From positions 1-61,544 of the forward strand of contig JANYGB010000008.1 in assembly GCA_025359445.1 (NCBI GenBank): a stretch of DNA of 61,544 nucleotides, given 5' to 3'. This document shows, one piece after another, positions 22,998 to 31,209 of this stretch (position 1 is the stretch's first letter; each line of letters begins with the position of its first letter). The translations under genes and the position numbers were made by a program. This DNA is from Sphingomonadaceae bacterium. Lineage in GTDB: Bacteria; Pseudomonadota; Alphaproteobacteria; Sphingomonadales; Sphingomonadaceae. The notes beneath the pieces were generated by a model that did not search any database, was not told the origin of the DNA, and saw only the letters and a program-made list of their open reading frames with translations.

Positions 22998-23240
22998 CCC
23001 CCTCCCCGGCGGGGAGGGCAATCGTATTTCACCTCGCCTTCCATTGTCCGTCATCCTGAACTTGTTTCAGGACCCATTTCTCGGCACACCCGGAGTGTGG
23101 TGTTTGGGGAAAATGCCTCGCGGTTTGGGGCAATCCGGCATACTTCGGACTTGCGGCACGATGGGCCCTGAAACAAGTTCAGGGTGACGAAATGAGATCA
23201 ATCGAAAATATGCGATAGTCCTCCCCACTGGGGAGGGGCT
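22998..23240. repeat. composite palindromic repeat element (two nested families)
   Basis: Inner arms of 29 bp (23049-23077 and 23161-23189) are inverted copies differing at two positions, with core CTGAACTTGTTTCAG. They are flanked by outer GC-rich hairpins (CCCTCCCC...GGGGAGGG near 23000-23019 and 23221-23238) that are also inverted relative to each other. The 288-bp gap between thiolase and the next gene is almost entirely this element. It could act as a transcription terminator or mRNA stabiliser for the thiolase transcript. Confidence 0.9.
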
Positions 23241-23276
23241 ATTGCTTGCGTGTGGGGTTGGCCTTAGCCTTCTCCC

Positions 23277-24662
23277 ATGACCGACCTCCTCGCCCAGATC
23301 GCCGCGATCACCGGCCCGCAAGGGCTGCTCACCGGCGCCGATGCGGAAGGCCGCGCTGCCGATTGGCTCGGTCAGACCACCTGTCAGGCCAAGGCGATTG
23401 TCCGCCCGGCCTCGACGCAGGAACTCAGCCAGATCATGGCGCTGTGCCACGCCGCCGGGCAAAGCGTGGTTCCGGCCGGCGGCCTCACCGGCCTCGTCCA
23501 CGGCACCGATTGCACCCCCGACCAGATCCAGCTCTCGCTCGAACGGATGCGCGGCATCGGCGCGATTGACCCGGTCGGGCGGACGATCATTGTCGAGGCC
23601 GGAGCGGTGGTGCAGGCAGTTCAAGAGGCCGCCGCAGCGCAAGGCCTCAAGTTCGCGGTCGATTGGGGCGCGCGCGGGTCGGCCACCATCGGCGGCGGGA
23701 TCGCGACTAACGCCGGGGGCAATTCGGTGGTGCGCTTCGGGATGATGCGCGACAGCGTGCTCGGCTTGGAAGCGGTGCTGGCCGACGGCACGGTCATCTC
23801 CAGCATGAACGTGCTGCTCAAGAACAACGCCGCTTACGACCTCAAGCAGCTGTTCATCGGCAGCGAGGGGACGCTGGGGATCGTCACCCGCGCGGTACTC
23901 CGGCTGCACCCTGCGCCGCTTTCGACGCAGACGGCGCTGCTTGCGCTCGACAGTTTTGGCGCGGTGCAGGACCTGTTTGTCGAGCTTGGCCAACAACTTG
24001 GCTCGGGGCTGACCGCGTTCGAGGTGATGTGGGACAATTTCTACCTGCCGCTGGCGGTGGAATCGGGCCGCCACACCCCGCCGCTGCCCGGCGGGCATTC
24101 GCATTACGTGCTGCTCGAAGCGAGCGGGACCGATCCCGATGCCGACGCTGCGCGGTTTGAGGCGGTGCTGGGACGCGCACTCGAAGCGGGCCTCATCGCC
24201 GACGCGGCAATCGCCGGCAGCGGCGCGCAGGCCGACGCTATGTGGCGGGTGCGCGACGATATCGAGGGCCTGTTCGCCTACGCCGCGCCAAGCGTGACCT
24301 TCGATGTCAGCCTGCCGATCGTGGCAATGGAAGCCTACGTCGCCCAGGTCACCCGCACGGTCCGCAGCGAATGGGGCGAGGCGGCCAAGCTGGTGGTGTT
24401 CGGCCACATCGGCGACGGCAACCTCCACCTGATCATCGGACCGCGCCCTTATGATGCCGCGGCGAGACACCGGGCGGAGGAGATCGTTTACCAGGCGCTG
24501 GTGCCGTACAGTGGTTCAGTCTCGGCGGAGCATGGGATCGGGCTGGAGAAGCGCGAGTGGCTGCACTTGACGCGATCTCCCGAGGAACTGACGCTGATGC
24601 GGACGTTGAAGGGGGGGCTCGATCCCAGGGGGATTTTGAACCCGGGGAAGGTGTTGGGATAG
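23277..24662 (+). CDS. FAD-linked D-2-hydroxyacid dehydrogenase-like oxidoreductase
   Basis: The 461-residue protein belongs to the vanillyl-alcohol-oxidase-type FAD family (GlcD / D-lactate / D-2-hydroxyglutarate dehydrogenases). FAD-binding features include VVPAGGLTGLVHG, GGGIATNAGGNSVVRFGMMRD and YDLKQLFIGSEGTLGIVTRA; the C-terminal domain has FGHIGDGNLHL and AEHGIGLEKREWL, which hold substrate and metal ligands. It lacks the Fe-S domain of the largest D-lactate dehydrogenases. It oxidises a D-2-hydroxyacid to a 2-oxoacid; which one is not clear. Opposite strand neighbours handle L-2-hydroxyacids and 2-oxoacids. Confidence 0.88.
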   Translation: MTDLLAQIAAITGPQGLLTGADAEGRAADWLGQTTCQAKAIVRPASTQELSQIMALCHAAGQSVVPAGGLTGLVHGTDCTPDQIQLSLERMRGIGAIDPVGRTIIVEAGAVVQAVQEAAAAQGLKFAVDWGARGSATIGGGIATNAGGNSVVRFGMMRDSVLGLEAVLADGTVISSMNVLLKNNAAYDLKQLFIGSEGTLGIVTRAVLRLHPAPLSTQTALLALDSFGAVQDLFVELGQQLGSGLTAFEVMWDNFYLPLAVESGRHTPPLPGGHSHYVLLEASGTDPDADAARFEAVLGRALEAGLIADAAIAGSGAQADAMWRVRDDIEGLFAYAAPSVTFDVSLPIVAMEAYVAQVTRTVRSEWGEAAKLVVFGHIGDGNLHLIIGPRPYDAAARHRAEEIVYQALVPYSGSVSAEHGIGLEKREWLHLTRSPEELTLMRTLKGGLDPRGILNPGKVLG

Positions 24663-24800
24663 TAAGGTTCCACCCGACTTTCGAAATACAGAACTGAAAC
24701 GCATCCGGCGTAGCGATTGCAGCGTCGATTAATTTGATCAAAAGACTTACTAGTTAGTCTTATGTTTGGTTGAAATTGACTTGAGAGATTGGGATAATTG

Positions 24801-25214
24801 ATGCGTCTTTTCCTCGCTGTTTCGCTGATGGCTTTTCTCGCTTCATGCAACATGACGAGCGGGGTGTCCGCTGACGATCTTCCCAAAACAGGGCAATATC
24901 GCTGGACAAAAAAATCTATTTACTCCGATGGAACGTCCGAACCTGGCAGATCCGGCACTGGCCACGAGGTCATTGCGGACACGCAAGGTTTCACGGACAG
25001 AATTCTGAATCCTGCCGACAACTGTCACGACGCATCGACATCTCTGAGCGGTTCAAAAATCTTAATTACCGCTACTTGCCGAGAAATGGGCATCGAACTG
25101 CCAACAACGATTACCGGAAAGTACGGAAAAGATTTTTGGGAATTTCGCGTTGAGATGGATGGTCCAAATGGCAAACTGATCGAAGAGATGAGGTCTGAAC
25201 GAACGGGTGATTGA
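24801..25214 (+). CDS. small lipoprotein, DUF3617-like
   Basis: The 137-residue protein has a lipoprotein signal with lipobox LASC and a mature part with three further Cys. A pattern of a repeated Trp/Tyr followed by a Cys-rich middle is reminiscent of DUF3617 periplasmic proteins, but I cannot confirm the family. The coding sequence is AT-richer than its neighbours (AAAAAAATC, TTTTTGG), suggesting recent acquisition or relaxed selection. The start is the ATG at 24801; a TTG lies three bases upstream. It stands alone after a 138-bp gap. Confidence 0.6.
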   Translation: MRLFLAVSLMAFLASCNMTSGVSADDLPKTGQYRWTKKSIYSDGTSEPGRSGTGHEVIADTQGFTDRILNPADNCHDASTSLSGSKILITATCREMGIELPTTITGKYGKDFWEFRVEMDGPNGKLIEEMRSERTGD

Positions 25215-25272
25215 AGCGCGCCGAATAGGTAGCGCACAACGGCAAATCAATACCGAAAATGGGGCTTTAAGG

Positions 25273-26439
25273 TCATTCCCCCAACAAAACCCCGCGCCCC
25301 ACATCCCGCGCATTCACTGCCCCGGTCAGCCCCAGCGCGGTGCGCATATCCTGCTTGTAGAGCCCGAGCATCCGCGTCAGCGCGGCCTCGCCGCCTGACG
25401 CCAAAGCCATCACCCACGGTCGCCCGACCAGCGCGGCTTTCGCGCCGAGCGCCAGCGCCTTGACCAAATCCTGACCGCTGCGAATTCCGCCATCGACCAG
25501 CAGCGTGGTCTCGCTTCCCACCGCATCGGCGATCCTTGGCAGCATGCTCGCGGTGGAGCCTGCGCCGTCGAGTTGCCGCCCGCCGTGGTTGGAGACGATC
25601 ATCGCGTCCGCGCCGATTGCCACCGCCTGTTTGGCGTCCGCAACGTCGAGAATGCCCTTGAGCACGAGGTTGCCTTTCCACACCCCGCGCAGCCATTCGA
25701 TGTCTTTCCACGTCACCGAGGGGTCGAACTGGCTGCCGGTCCAGTGCAGGTAATCGCGCGGGTTTTTGCTCTGCTTCACATAGCGCGCGAGGTTGCCGAA
25801 GCCGTGCGGGCCGCCCTTGAGGCCAACGTCGATCGCCCAGCTGGGGTGCAGCGCATAGTCGAGCGCACCCGAGCGGAAATTGCCCCACGGGCCGAGCCCG
25901 CCGGCCATACCGTTGCGGATGTCGCGGTAGCGGGTGCCGAGGATCGCCAGATCGATGGTGAAGGCGAGGGTGCGCACGCCCGAAGCCCAGGCGCGCTCAA
26001 GGATTTCAGCCACGATCCCGCGGTCCTTGAGCATGTAAAGCTGGAACCAGAACGGTTTGTCGCCGGTTTCGCCGAGTTCTTCCATCGTGCAGATCCCGAC
26101 GGTCGAGAGGCAAAACGGAATGCCCGCCTTGTCCGCCGCGCGCTTGGCCTGCACCTCGCCGCGCCGCGCGCTCATCCCGCCCATGCCGATCGGCGCGAGC
26201 ACCAGCGGCATGGCGAGCTTTTCGCCGAACAGTTCGACCGAGCAATCCATGTTCGAGGCATCGACCAGCACTTTCTGGCCCAGCCGGACGGCCTCCCAAT
26301 CGGCGGTGTTGCTGCGCAAGGTGACCTCCGCGCCTGCGCCGCCGTCATAATAATCAAACAGGAAGCGCGGCAGGCGGCGTTCGGCCCCGCGGCGGAAATC
26401 GGCGAAGCTGGCGGGCAGGAGGTTGAGGGAATCGCCCAC
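25273..26439 (-). CDS. FMN-dependent alpha-hydroxyacid oxidase/dehydrogenase
   Basis: The 388-residue protein is a member of the LldD / glycolate oxidase / mandelate dehydrogenase family. It shows the N-terminal LFDYYDGGAGAEVTLRSN, FMN-binding LAPIGMGGM and STVGICTMEE, and the catalytic signature SNHGGRQLDG with the proton-abstracting His, then LLVDGGIRSGQDLVKALALGA. It oxidises an L-2-hydroxyacid to the 2-oxoacid and passes electrons to O2 or quinone. It lies one bp downstream of the TPP-dependent decarboxylase gene, so they are co-transcribed. Confidence 0.92.
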   Translation of the reverse strand: MGDSLNLLPASFADFRRGAERRLPRFLFDYYDGGAGAEVTLRSNTADWEAVRLGQKVLVDASNMDCSVELFGEKLAMPLVLAPIGMGGMSARRGEVQAKRAADKAGIPFCLSTVGICTMEELGETGDKPFWFQLYMLKDRGIVAEILERAWASGVRTLAFTIDLAILGTRYRDIRNGMAGGLGPWGNFRSGALDYALHPSWAIDVGLKGGPHGFGNLARYVKQSKNPRDYLHWTGSQFDPSVTWKDIEWLRGVWKGNLVLKGILDVADAKQAVAIGADAMIVSNHGGRQLDGAGSTASMLPRIADAVGSETTLLVDGGIRSGQDLVKALALGAKAALVGRPWVMALASGGEAALTRMLGLYKQDMRTALGLTGAVNARDVGRGVLLGE

Positions 26440-26440
26440 T

Positions 26441-27985
26441 TCAGAGCAACGCCTCGATCAACCGCGGACCCTTGTGCGCCAGCGCATCCTTCAGCGCCGC
26501 ATGGAAGCCTTCCGCCGTATCGACCCGCACCGCCGGAACGCCCATGCCTTCAGACATCTGCGACCAGTTTATCGCCGGGTTGGTGAGGTCGAGCATCGAC
26601 AGCGCCTTGGGTCCGGGGTTCTGCACGCCGACCCGCATCAGTTCGATATTGAGGATCGCATAGCTGCCGTTGTTGAGGATCACCGTGGTCACGTCGAGCT
26701 GTTCGCGCGCCATCGTCCACAGCGCCTGCAGCGTGTACATGCCGCCGCCGTCGGCCTGCAGCGCGATCACCTTGCGGTCCGGGCAAGCGACCGCCGCGCC
26801 AACCGCGAGCGGCAGGCCCTGGCCGATCGCGCCCCCGGTCAGCTGGAGCCAGTCATGCTGCGCCGCGCCCGCGCACATTGCGTAAGCCGCGCCGCCTGAG
26901 GTCGCGCTTTCGTCCGAAACGATGCAGTTGGCGGGCAGCAATTCCGCCAGCACCGCGCCGAGATTGGCCGAATTGAGCTTGCCCGGTTCCCACGGGAAAT
27001 GGGTTGGGGCTTGCACCAGTGCGGGCTCAGCCGGAGCCGCCAAGGCATCCGCCAAGGTCTCCAACGCGTCCGCCGCATCCTCACGCATCGAGGCCAGACG
27101 GACCAAAGTCGCGCCCGCCGGGGAGAGCCAGCTCGGCTTGCCCGGATAAGCGAAGAACGACACCGGCGGTTCGCTGCCGCAGAACACGATGGTCTTGAAC
27201 TCGGCGAGGTACGCCTCGGCCTGTTCGCCGAAGTACGGCAGCTTTTCGGTGGCGACCCGGCCTGCGCCGCGCTGGTGGCGGGCGGCGAAAGTCTCGGTGA
27301 TCAGCCGCGCGCCGGTTGCAGCGGCAATCCGTCCGGCCTGAAACAGCACATCGGCGCGCAGGGCTCGGCCGCCCAGGAACAGCGCCTTGGGGCCATTGCC
27401 TTGCAGCGCTGCGGCAGCGGCGGCGACAGCTTCGGCGGGGGCTTTGGCGGGTGCGGACAATGTCGGCACCGCGACCTTGGCTGCGCCGTCTGTCCACGCA
27501 TGATCGGCGGGGACGACGACGGTGGCGATCTTGCCGGGATAGCTCTGCGCCATCGCGAAGGCTTCAGCCCCGGCATGGGCAAGATCCTGCGGCGATTTCG
27601 ACACCCGCACCCAATCCGACATCGGCCGCGCCACGCCCAGCGCGTCCGAGGTCAGCGGCGCATCGTAGTGCAGGTGATAGGTCGCATGATCGCCGACCAT
27701 GTTGATCACGGGCGACCCCGCGCGGCGCGCGTTATGGAGGTTGGCCAGGCCGTTGCCGAGCCCCGGGCCGAGGTGCAGCAAAGTCACCGCCGGCTTGTCC
27801 GCCATCCGGCCGTAACCGTCTGCCGCGCCGGTCACCACGCCTTCGAACAGCCCCAGAATGGCGCGCATGCCATGCTGGCGGTCAACCGCCGCGACCAACT
27901 GCATTTCCGAAGTGCCGGGGTTGGCGAAGCACACTTCGACCCCGCAATCGCTCAATGTCCCGATAAAGGCTTCGGCCCCGTTCAT
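26441..27985 (-). CDS. thiamine-diphosphate-dependent decarboxylase/synthase (benzoylformate decarboxylase/ALS-like)
   Basis: The 514-residue protein has the three-domain TPP fold: N-terminal Pyr domain with catalytic Glu in FEGVVTGAADGYGRM, central domain, and C-terminal PP domain with a degenerate GDG motif LQADGGGMYTLQAL followed by ILNNGSYAILN. Family members include acetolactate synthase, benzoylformate decarboxylase and 2-hydroxyacyl-CoA lyase. The start at 27985 is supported by AGGGAGA upstream. Its tight coupling to a 2-hydroxyacid oxidase points to decarboxylation of the 2-oxoacid, as in the mandelate pathway, rather than branched-chain amino acid synthesis. Confidence 0.85.
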   Translation of the reverse strand: MNGAEAFIGTLSDCGVEVCFANPGTSEMQLVAAVDRQHGMRAILGLFEGVVTGAADGYGRMADKPAVTLLHLGPGLGNGLANLHNARRAGSPVINMVGDHATYHLHYDAPLTSDALGVARPMSDWVRVSKSPQDLAHAGAEAFAMAQSYPGKIATVVVPADHAWTDGAAKVAVPTLSAPAKAPAEAVAAAAAALQGNGPKALFLGGRALRADVLFQAGRIAAATGARLITETFAARHQRGAGRVATEKLPYFGEQAEAYLAEFKTIVFCGSEPPVSFFAYPGKPSWLSPAGATLVRLASMREDAADALETLADALAAPAEPALVQAPTHFPWEPGKLNSANLGAVLAELLPANCIVSDESATSGGAAYAMCAGAAQHDWLQLTGGAIGQGLPLAVGAAVACPDRKVIALQADGGGMYTLQALWTMAREQLDVTTVILNNGSYAILNIELMRVGVQNPGPKALSMLDLTNPAINWSQMSEGMGVPAVRVDTAEGFHAALKDALAHKGPRLIEALL

Positions 27986-28040
27986 GTGTTCGTTCTCCCT
28001 GGCGCGCGAAGGTAACGCCGGGCGGGACTTGCGCAAGGCT

Positions 28041-28670
28041 CTAGTCGTCGGCTTTGGTATAGGCGGGCAGGCTCAGCCCCTTGGCGATCGCCATCCCGCG
28101 CAGGGCGAACCCGGCGAGTGCGGCCAGCGGCCAGACCAGTTCGCGCGCCAGCCCCAGCGTCTGCCCCAGCGCGCACAGCCCCGCCGAGAGCGCAGCGGCG
28201 GTCACGTAAATTTCGGGCCGCATGATGATCGAGGGCCGCCCGGCGAGCACATCGCGGATGATCCCGCCGACGCAGCCGGTGATCACCCCCATCAGCATTG
28301 CCGGAACCAACGGCAATCCGAACGCCAGCGCCTTGGCGGTGCCGAGCACGGTATAAGCAGCAAGCCCCGCCGCATCGGCCCAATCTAGCAAGTCACCTTC
28401 CCACCACTTGCGCGGAGTGAACCACGCAAGCAGCGCGACGCCGAGGCACACCGGGGCGACCCACGGATCGCGCACCCAGAACACCGGCGCCCCGATCAGC
28501 AGATCGCGCACCGAACCCCCGCCAACTCCGGTGACCAGCGCGAAGAAGCTCATCGTCACGAAGGTTTGCCGCAGCCGTGCGGCGAGTAGCGCGCCGGTCA
28601 GCGCGAAGACTGCGGTGCTGGCTAAGTCGAGCACTGCGGGGATTTGCGGGATCGCGGCGGGCAGGCTCAT
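28041..28670 (-). CDS. TRIC/UPF0126 family membrane protein (YicG-like)
   Basis: This 209-residue protein has seven predicted membrane helices arranged as two homologous halves. Each contains the glycine-rich motif GVGGGSVRDLLIG or GCVGGIIRDVLAG typical of bacterial TRIC (trimeric intracellular cation channel) relatives. The likely function is monovalent-cation permeation. The ATG at 28670 overlaps the stop of the PepSY gene in ATGA, so they are translationally coupled. A longer in-frame extension is ignored because it lies in the coding sequence of that gene. Confidence 0.9.
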   Translation of the reverse strand: MSLPAAIPQIPAVLDLASTAVFALTGALLAARLRQTFVTMSFFALVTGVGGGSVRDLLIGAPVFWVRDPWVAPVCLGVALLAWFTPRKWWEGDLLDWADAAGLAAYTVLGTAKALAFGLPLVPAMLMGVITGCVGGIIRDVLAGRPSIIMRPEIYVTAAALSAGLCALGQTLGLARELVWPLAALAGFALRGMAIAKGLSLPAYTKADD

Positions 28671-29380
28671 CGCGCCACCCTGCGCCGCCGGAACAGCAGC
28701 ACGCTGCCCAGCAAGGCCGAAGCCAGCGCAATCCCGCCGAACAGCCACAGCAACACATTGCTGGTGTCCTCACGCGTGCGCGGGTCCATGATGTGCAGCC
28801 CCCACATGAAATCGTAAGCGCGCCAGAACCGCGTGCGCAGCGCCAGCACTTCGCCGGTCTCGGCATCGATGTAGACATGGGTGCCATCGGCAAAGCTGGC
28901 CTGCCACGACGGGCGCGGCCGGCGTAGGTCGAGCGGTGCGGCCTCGACCGCAAAATGGCGCACTGACGAGAGCGCGCTGGTTCCGGCAAAGGTAGCGCGG
29001 GCCAGTTGCTCGGCCTCACTGGCTGTGACCGGGGCGAGCGGCAGGCCCGTGCGGGCATTGAACCGGGCTTGGACTTTGTCCGCGCCGGTGACCAGCCAGA
29101 CCGGCTGACCCAGTTCTTCGATTAGCGTGAGGCGGGTGACGGCACCTGCCTCTTGCGGCGTGACCAGCCCGGCGGCGGCGATCGCGGCAGCCGGGCGGCG
29201 CAGCGCTGCGCCGCGCACGTCATCGATTGGCCGCGCGGCCATGAACAGGCCCGAGACCAGCCATAAAAGCACCGGCAGCGCGGCGATCCAGCCAAGCCAG
29301 ATGTGCCAGCGGGCAAAGCTTTGCATCAGCCGCCGGCGAGGCCGCACCGGCGGGTCAGTCGCCGCAATGCCCGGCGCCAT
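28667..29380 (-). CDS. PepSY-domain membrane protein
   Basis: The 237-residue protein has an N-terminal helix (HIWLGWIAALPVLLWLVSGLFMA) and a C-terminal helix (LLWLFGGIALASALLGSVLLF) flanking a periplasmic PepSY region ending ADGTHVYIDAETGEVLALR. This arrangement resembles short PepSY_TM proteins involved in metal or siderophore handling. The His residues in FARWHIWLGW and MWGLHIMD may be heme or metal ligands. It is the second gene of a minus-strand series starting with the 67-residue protein, from which it is seven bp away. Confidence 0.82.
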   Translation of the reverse strand: MAPGIAATDPPVRPRRRLMQSFARWHIWLGWIAALPVLLWLVSGLFMAARPIDDVRGAALRRPAAAIAAAGLVTPQEAGAVTRLTLIEELGQPVWLVTGADKVQARFNARTGLPLAPVTASEAEQLARATFAGTSALSSVRHFAVEAAPLDLRRPRPSWQASFADGTHVYIDAETGEVLALRTRFWRAYDFMWGLHIMDPRTREDTSNVLLWLFGGIALASALLGSVLLFRRRRVAR

Positions 29381-29387
29381 GATCTAC

Positions 29388-29591
29388 CTATTCCTCAATC
29401 AGTTCCTGCAGCCGGGCCATCAATGCCTGGATCCGGTTTGCGGCTTCGGTGTAAGTCGCCACTTCATCGCGGCGGGTGTTGCCGCGCGCTTCCTTGGCGG
29501 CTTCGACATAGCCTTCCATATCGGATTCAAGCGCATCGACCAGTATCTCGAGTTCGTCTTGCGTGAGTTTGATTGAGACGGTGTCAGCCAC
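29388..29591 (-). CDS. small conserved helical protein
   Basis: This 67-residue protein is almost wholly alpha-helical and acidic, with heptad-like spacing (LTQDELEILVDALESDMEGY; ANRIQALMARLQELIEE). A GTG start at 29591 is chosen because AAGGAC lies nine bases upstream; the longer frame has no ribosome site. It has no membrane segment or recognised domain. It precedes the PepSY gene by seven bp, so it is likely co-transcribed. Confidence 0.72.
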   Translation of the reverse strand: MADTVSIKLTQDELEILVDALESDMEGYVEAAKEARGNTRRDEVATYTEAANRIQALMARLQELIEE

Positions 29592-29678
29592 GAATGAAGT
29601 CCTTTGTGTACGGGGTGTAGCCCCGCCATAGCCGTGCAATGGCGGCGGGGAAATGGCATTTGCGTCAATTTTCGCGGG

Positions 29679-31136
29679 CTAACGGATCAGCTGGATGCTC
29701 GCGCGCCCGGTGCCCCACACCGGCAGGTATAGCCCATTGCCTGCGGCCTTGAGCGAGCCGGTGCGGATGTTCTGGATATCGGCGCGGATCAGCAGATTGC
29801 CTTCGCGCTTGTCCGAGATGGCGCGGTCGATCTTGCCCAGCAGCTTGTCGTAATCGCGGGTGAAATTCTGCGCCAGCGCCTCGGTAATCGTCTCCGAAAA
29901 GGCGGGAGTGTTGGCGAGCTTGAGCAGCAGGTTGGTGCCAGTGCTGTCAGTTGCGCCGTCGACCGTGACTTCGGTAAACCGCACTTCGCGGGTATTGGGC
30001 GGGTTGACCGGCAGCCCGGTCAGCCAGATGGTGCCGTGCGAGGTGGTGGTGCGCCGGTCGGTGTCGAGCGCGGTAAATTCAAGCCCTACCGCGATCCGGC
30101 CATTATCGGTGCCATAGGCGGTAACCTTGCCGAACCGGACAAAGACATCGCCGTAGCCCGGCACCGCGAAGGGCCGGGCCGAGCGCTTGACCAGCGCCTT
30201 GGCGATGACCGGCTCAAGCTCGGCGTAATCGGCGGTGACGGGCACGTAGAACTGCAATTGCCCGGCATCGGCTGCCAATGGCCGCACTCCGGGCAGCGGG
30301 GTCCGGGCTGGATCGGCGGGGCGGTCACCCACGAAGGTCTCGGTCAGCGCCTTCATCCCCAGCCGCAGCACCAGCTGGCGGCCCTGCACAGAATAGCCGC
30401 CGTACTGCAATTCCTGCGGCGTGACCCGCATCCACACCGGCGGATTGTCGCGGTTAAGCAGCAGCGAGGTGAAGGCTGAATTCCACGATTGCTCGATCTG
30501 CTGGCGGAACTGGAGCTTGGCGATTTCGCGCGGGAGGGTTTGTTCAAGCTTGGCGACCACACCTTGCAATTTGGCGTCGGCCTTGCTGGTGAGCACGATA
30601 TGTTTGCCCATGAAGTCGAGCGCGGGCTCCTGTGTCCAGTCGTAAGCAATATCGACCTTGCCGCGCAGCGACCAGTCGGCGGCAACGTCGAGATGTACGA
30701 TCGCGCGGACTTGGGCTTTGGCGGTGGCGGTTTCCTGCTTGATGAGTCCGCCGACGTCGCGAGCGTGGATCACAGCGCTGATCGGCATGGTCACCACGAT
30801 GTCGCGCCCGCTGCCCGATATTGCCATGGCCCCGCGGGTTACCTGGCCGACAATCCGGCAATGGAGTGTCGGGGTGTTGAATTTTACAAAGACGACTTTG
30901 ACCTTGCGGCTGGGCACGCAGACCTGGCTGGGCTGGTCGATGGTCCAGAGTTGGCGGGGAATTTCGCGCTCGAGCGCGCCGGACAGCGCGGAAAGGTCGG
31001 CGGCAATCGGCACCGCGATGATCGAGCTTTGCGGCTCGCTCTTGATCGCGTCATGGGCGCGCGGCGGGGCACCGCCGTGACCCTTGCAGGCCGCGAGGCC
31101 GAGCGCGAGCAGTGCCGCAATTGCCCATTTCCGCAT
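29679..31136 (-). CDS. DUF4403 family lipoprotein
   Basis: The 485-residue protein has a lipoprotein signal with lipobox GLAAC and a mature part fitting DUF4403: repeated tubular-lipid-binding-like beta segments beginning SSIIAVPIAADLSALSGALEREIP and ending LYLPVWGTGRASIQLIR. It is predicted to be anchored in the outer or inner membrane facing the periplasm. Function is unknown; the fold resembles lipid-binding tubular proteins, a family-level inference. It stands 87 bp upstream of the 67-residue protein gene and downstream of lpd. Confidence 0.83.
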   Translation of the reverse strand: MRKWAIAALLALGLAACKGHGGAPPRAHDAIKSEPQSSIIAVPIAADLSALSGALEREIPRQLWTIDQPSQVCVPSRKVKVVFVKFNTPTLHCRIVGQVTRGAMAISGSGRDIVVTMPISAVIHARDVGGLIKQETATAKAQVRAIVHLDVAADWSLRGKVDIAYDWTQEPALDFMGKHIVLTSKADAKLQGVVAKLEQTLPREIAKLQFRQQIEQSWNSAFTSLLLNRDNPPVWMRVTPQELQYGGYSVQGRQLVLRLGMKALTETFVGDRPADPARTPLPGVRPLAADAGQLQFYVPVTADYAELEPVIAKALVKRSARPFAVPGYGDVFVRFGKVTAYGTDNGRIAVGLEFTALDTDRRTTTSHGTIWLTGLPVNPPNTREVRFTEVTVDGATDSTGTNLLLKLANTPAFSETITEALAQNFTRDYDKLLGKIDRAISDKREGNLLIRADIQNIRTGSLKAAGNGLYLPVWGTGRASIQLIR

Positions 31137-31170
31137 GATCGATCACCCCGGTTGCGCCCTTATGCGCACA

Positions 31171-31194
31171 AACGCGCGAGCAAGCCCGCGCGTT
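31171..31194 (-). terminator. hairpin downstream of lpd, weak terminator
   Basis: AACGCGCG (31171-31178) pairs perfectly with CGCGCGTT (31187-31194) across an eight-base loop, in the 73-bp gap between lpd and the DUF4403 gene. On the minus strand it is followed only by TGTG, not a T run, so termination would be weak or Rho-assisted. Confidence 0.35.
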
Positions 31195-31209
31195 CCCGGG
31201 CAGGCTTGT

